Shown: positions 63,901 to 64,000 of the stretch, piece by piece | Layout: every line of letters starts with the position of its first letter | How positions within the stretch are numbered: the stretch's first letter is position 1 | From: Berberis thunbergii | Taxonomy: Eukaryota > Streptophyta > Magnoliopsida > Ranunculales > Berberidaceae | Length of the DNA: 64,000 nt | Reading direction: 5' to 3' | Assembly: GCA_003290165.1 (NCBI GenBank) | Contig: QNQO01000503.1 | Span: 186,001-250,000, forward strand | Notes under the pieces: model-generated | The model's database searches: none | What the model was told of the DNA's origin: nothing | Seen by the model: only the letters and a program-made list of their open reading frames with translations | Program-made: the position numbers and the translations under genes

Positions 63901-64000
63901 GTTGGACTTTGTGCACCTGTTGCTTCGATATTTCTTTAAATGATTGTTTTCCTCCCATGACCTGTTATCTCAGCTTTTTTCATATTTTCTTTCTCGCTTC

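Larger units (their letters stand above)
58838..64000. mobile_element. Tat/Ogre-like LTR element, copy B, runs off the window
   Basis: Starts TGATGCGTCCAAAAATC. Left to right: probable LTR leader, a + strand ORF region (59610-62075), a minisatellite (62360-63050), then a minus-strand gag fragment (63330-63900) continuing beyond the edge. Read on the minus strand this is gag, tandem repeats, antisense ORF, LTR. Plant Tat-lineage elements are known for antisense extra ORFs and 3' tandem repeats, but they normally have pol between gag and the repeats; here none is visible. The right LTR is outside the window. Confidence 0.62.

Overview
This is nuclear DNA of a flowering plant, most likely a eudicot. 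The signs are an AT-rich background, genes split by long introns, plant gene families (a NUMOD3 protein, a PMEI-pectinesterase and an LL-diaminopimelate aminotransferase) and dense layers of plant transposable elements. There is no bacterial-type operon, rRNA, tRNA gene or CRISPR array. I cannot name the species.

The left third (about 0.9-31.5 kb) holds three host genes. A NUMOD3-motif protein gene runs + from 1,206 to 20,246 in seven exons, with introns up to 8.6 kb full of transposon debris. Tail to tail with it is a PMEI-pectinesterase gene (- strand, 22,969 to 20,742, three exons). Next comes an LL-diaminopimelate aminotransferase (DapL/AGD2-type) copy (- strand, 31,496 to 25,678). The first two are recognisable along their whole length but carry repeated one-base frameshifts. 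In the NUMOD3 gene the six clearest are all single missing bases, mostly beside short homopolymers, so uncorrected assembly error is a serious alternative to gene death. The DapL copy looks truly dead: two in-frame stops by substitution, altered active-site motifs, and a coding segment missing exactly where a LINE sits. A 344-bp TRIM retrotransposon with perfect 5-bp target duplications lies in another of its introns.

From 33 to 47 kb the window is nested transposons: a hAT-like element containing a tRNA-derived SINE; a PIF/Harbinger transposase pseudogene in two halves; between them a 3.57-kb solo LTR with perfect 5-bp target duplications and a fold-back MITE with a 9-bp duplication; then a head-to-tail array of about 0.7-kb Helitron-like units (41.4-46.7 kb).

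From 49 to 64 kb lie LTR-retrotransposon remains. Two copies (49.2 and 58.8 kb) start with the same sequence and carry a + strand ORF of the 'putative gypsy-type transposon' kind. The second copy also has a minisatellite and, on the opposite strand, a Ty3/gypsy gag fragment. This is the layout of a Tat/Ogre-lineage element with an antisense extra ORF and no pol. Between them is a third, minus-strand gypsy remnant with a gag fragment.

The host genes do not form a pathway. The window is best read as a gene-poor, transposon-eroded segment in which one metabolic gene copy was destroyed by insertions.
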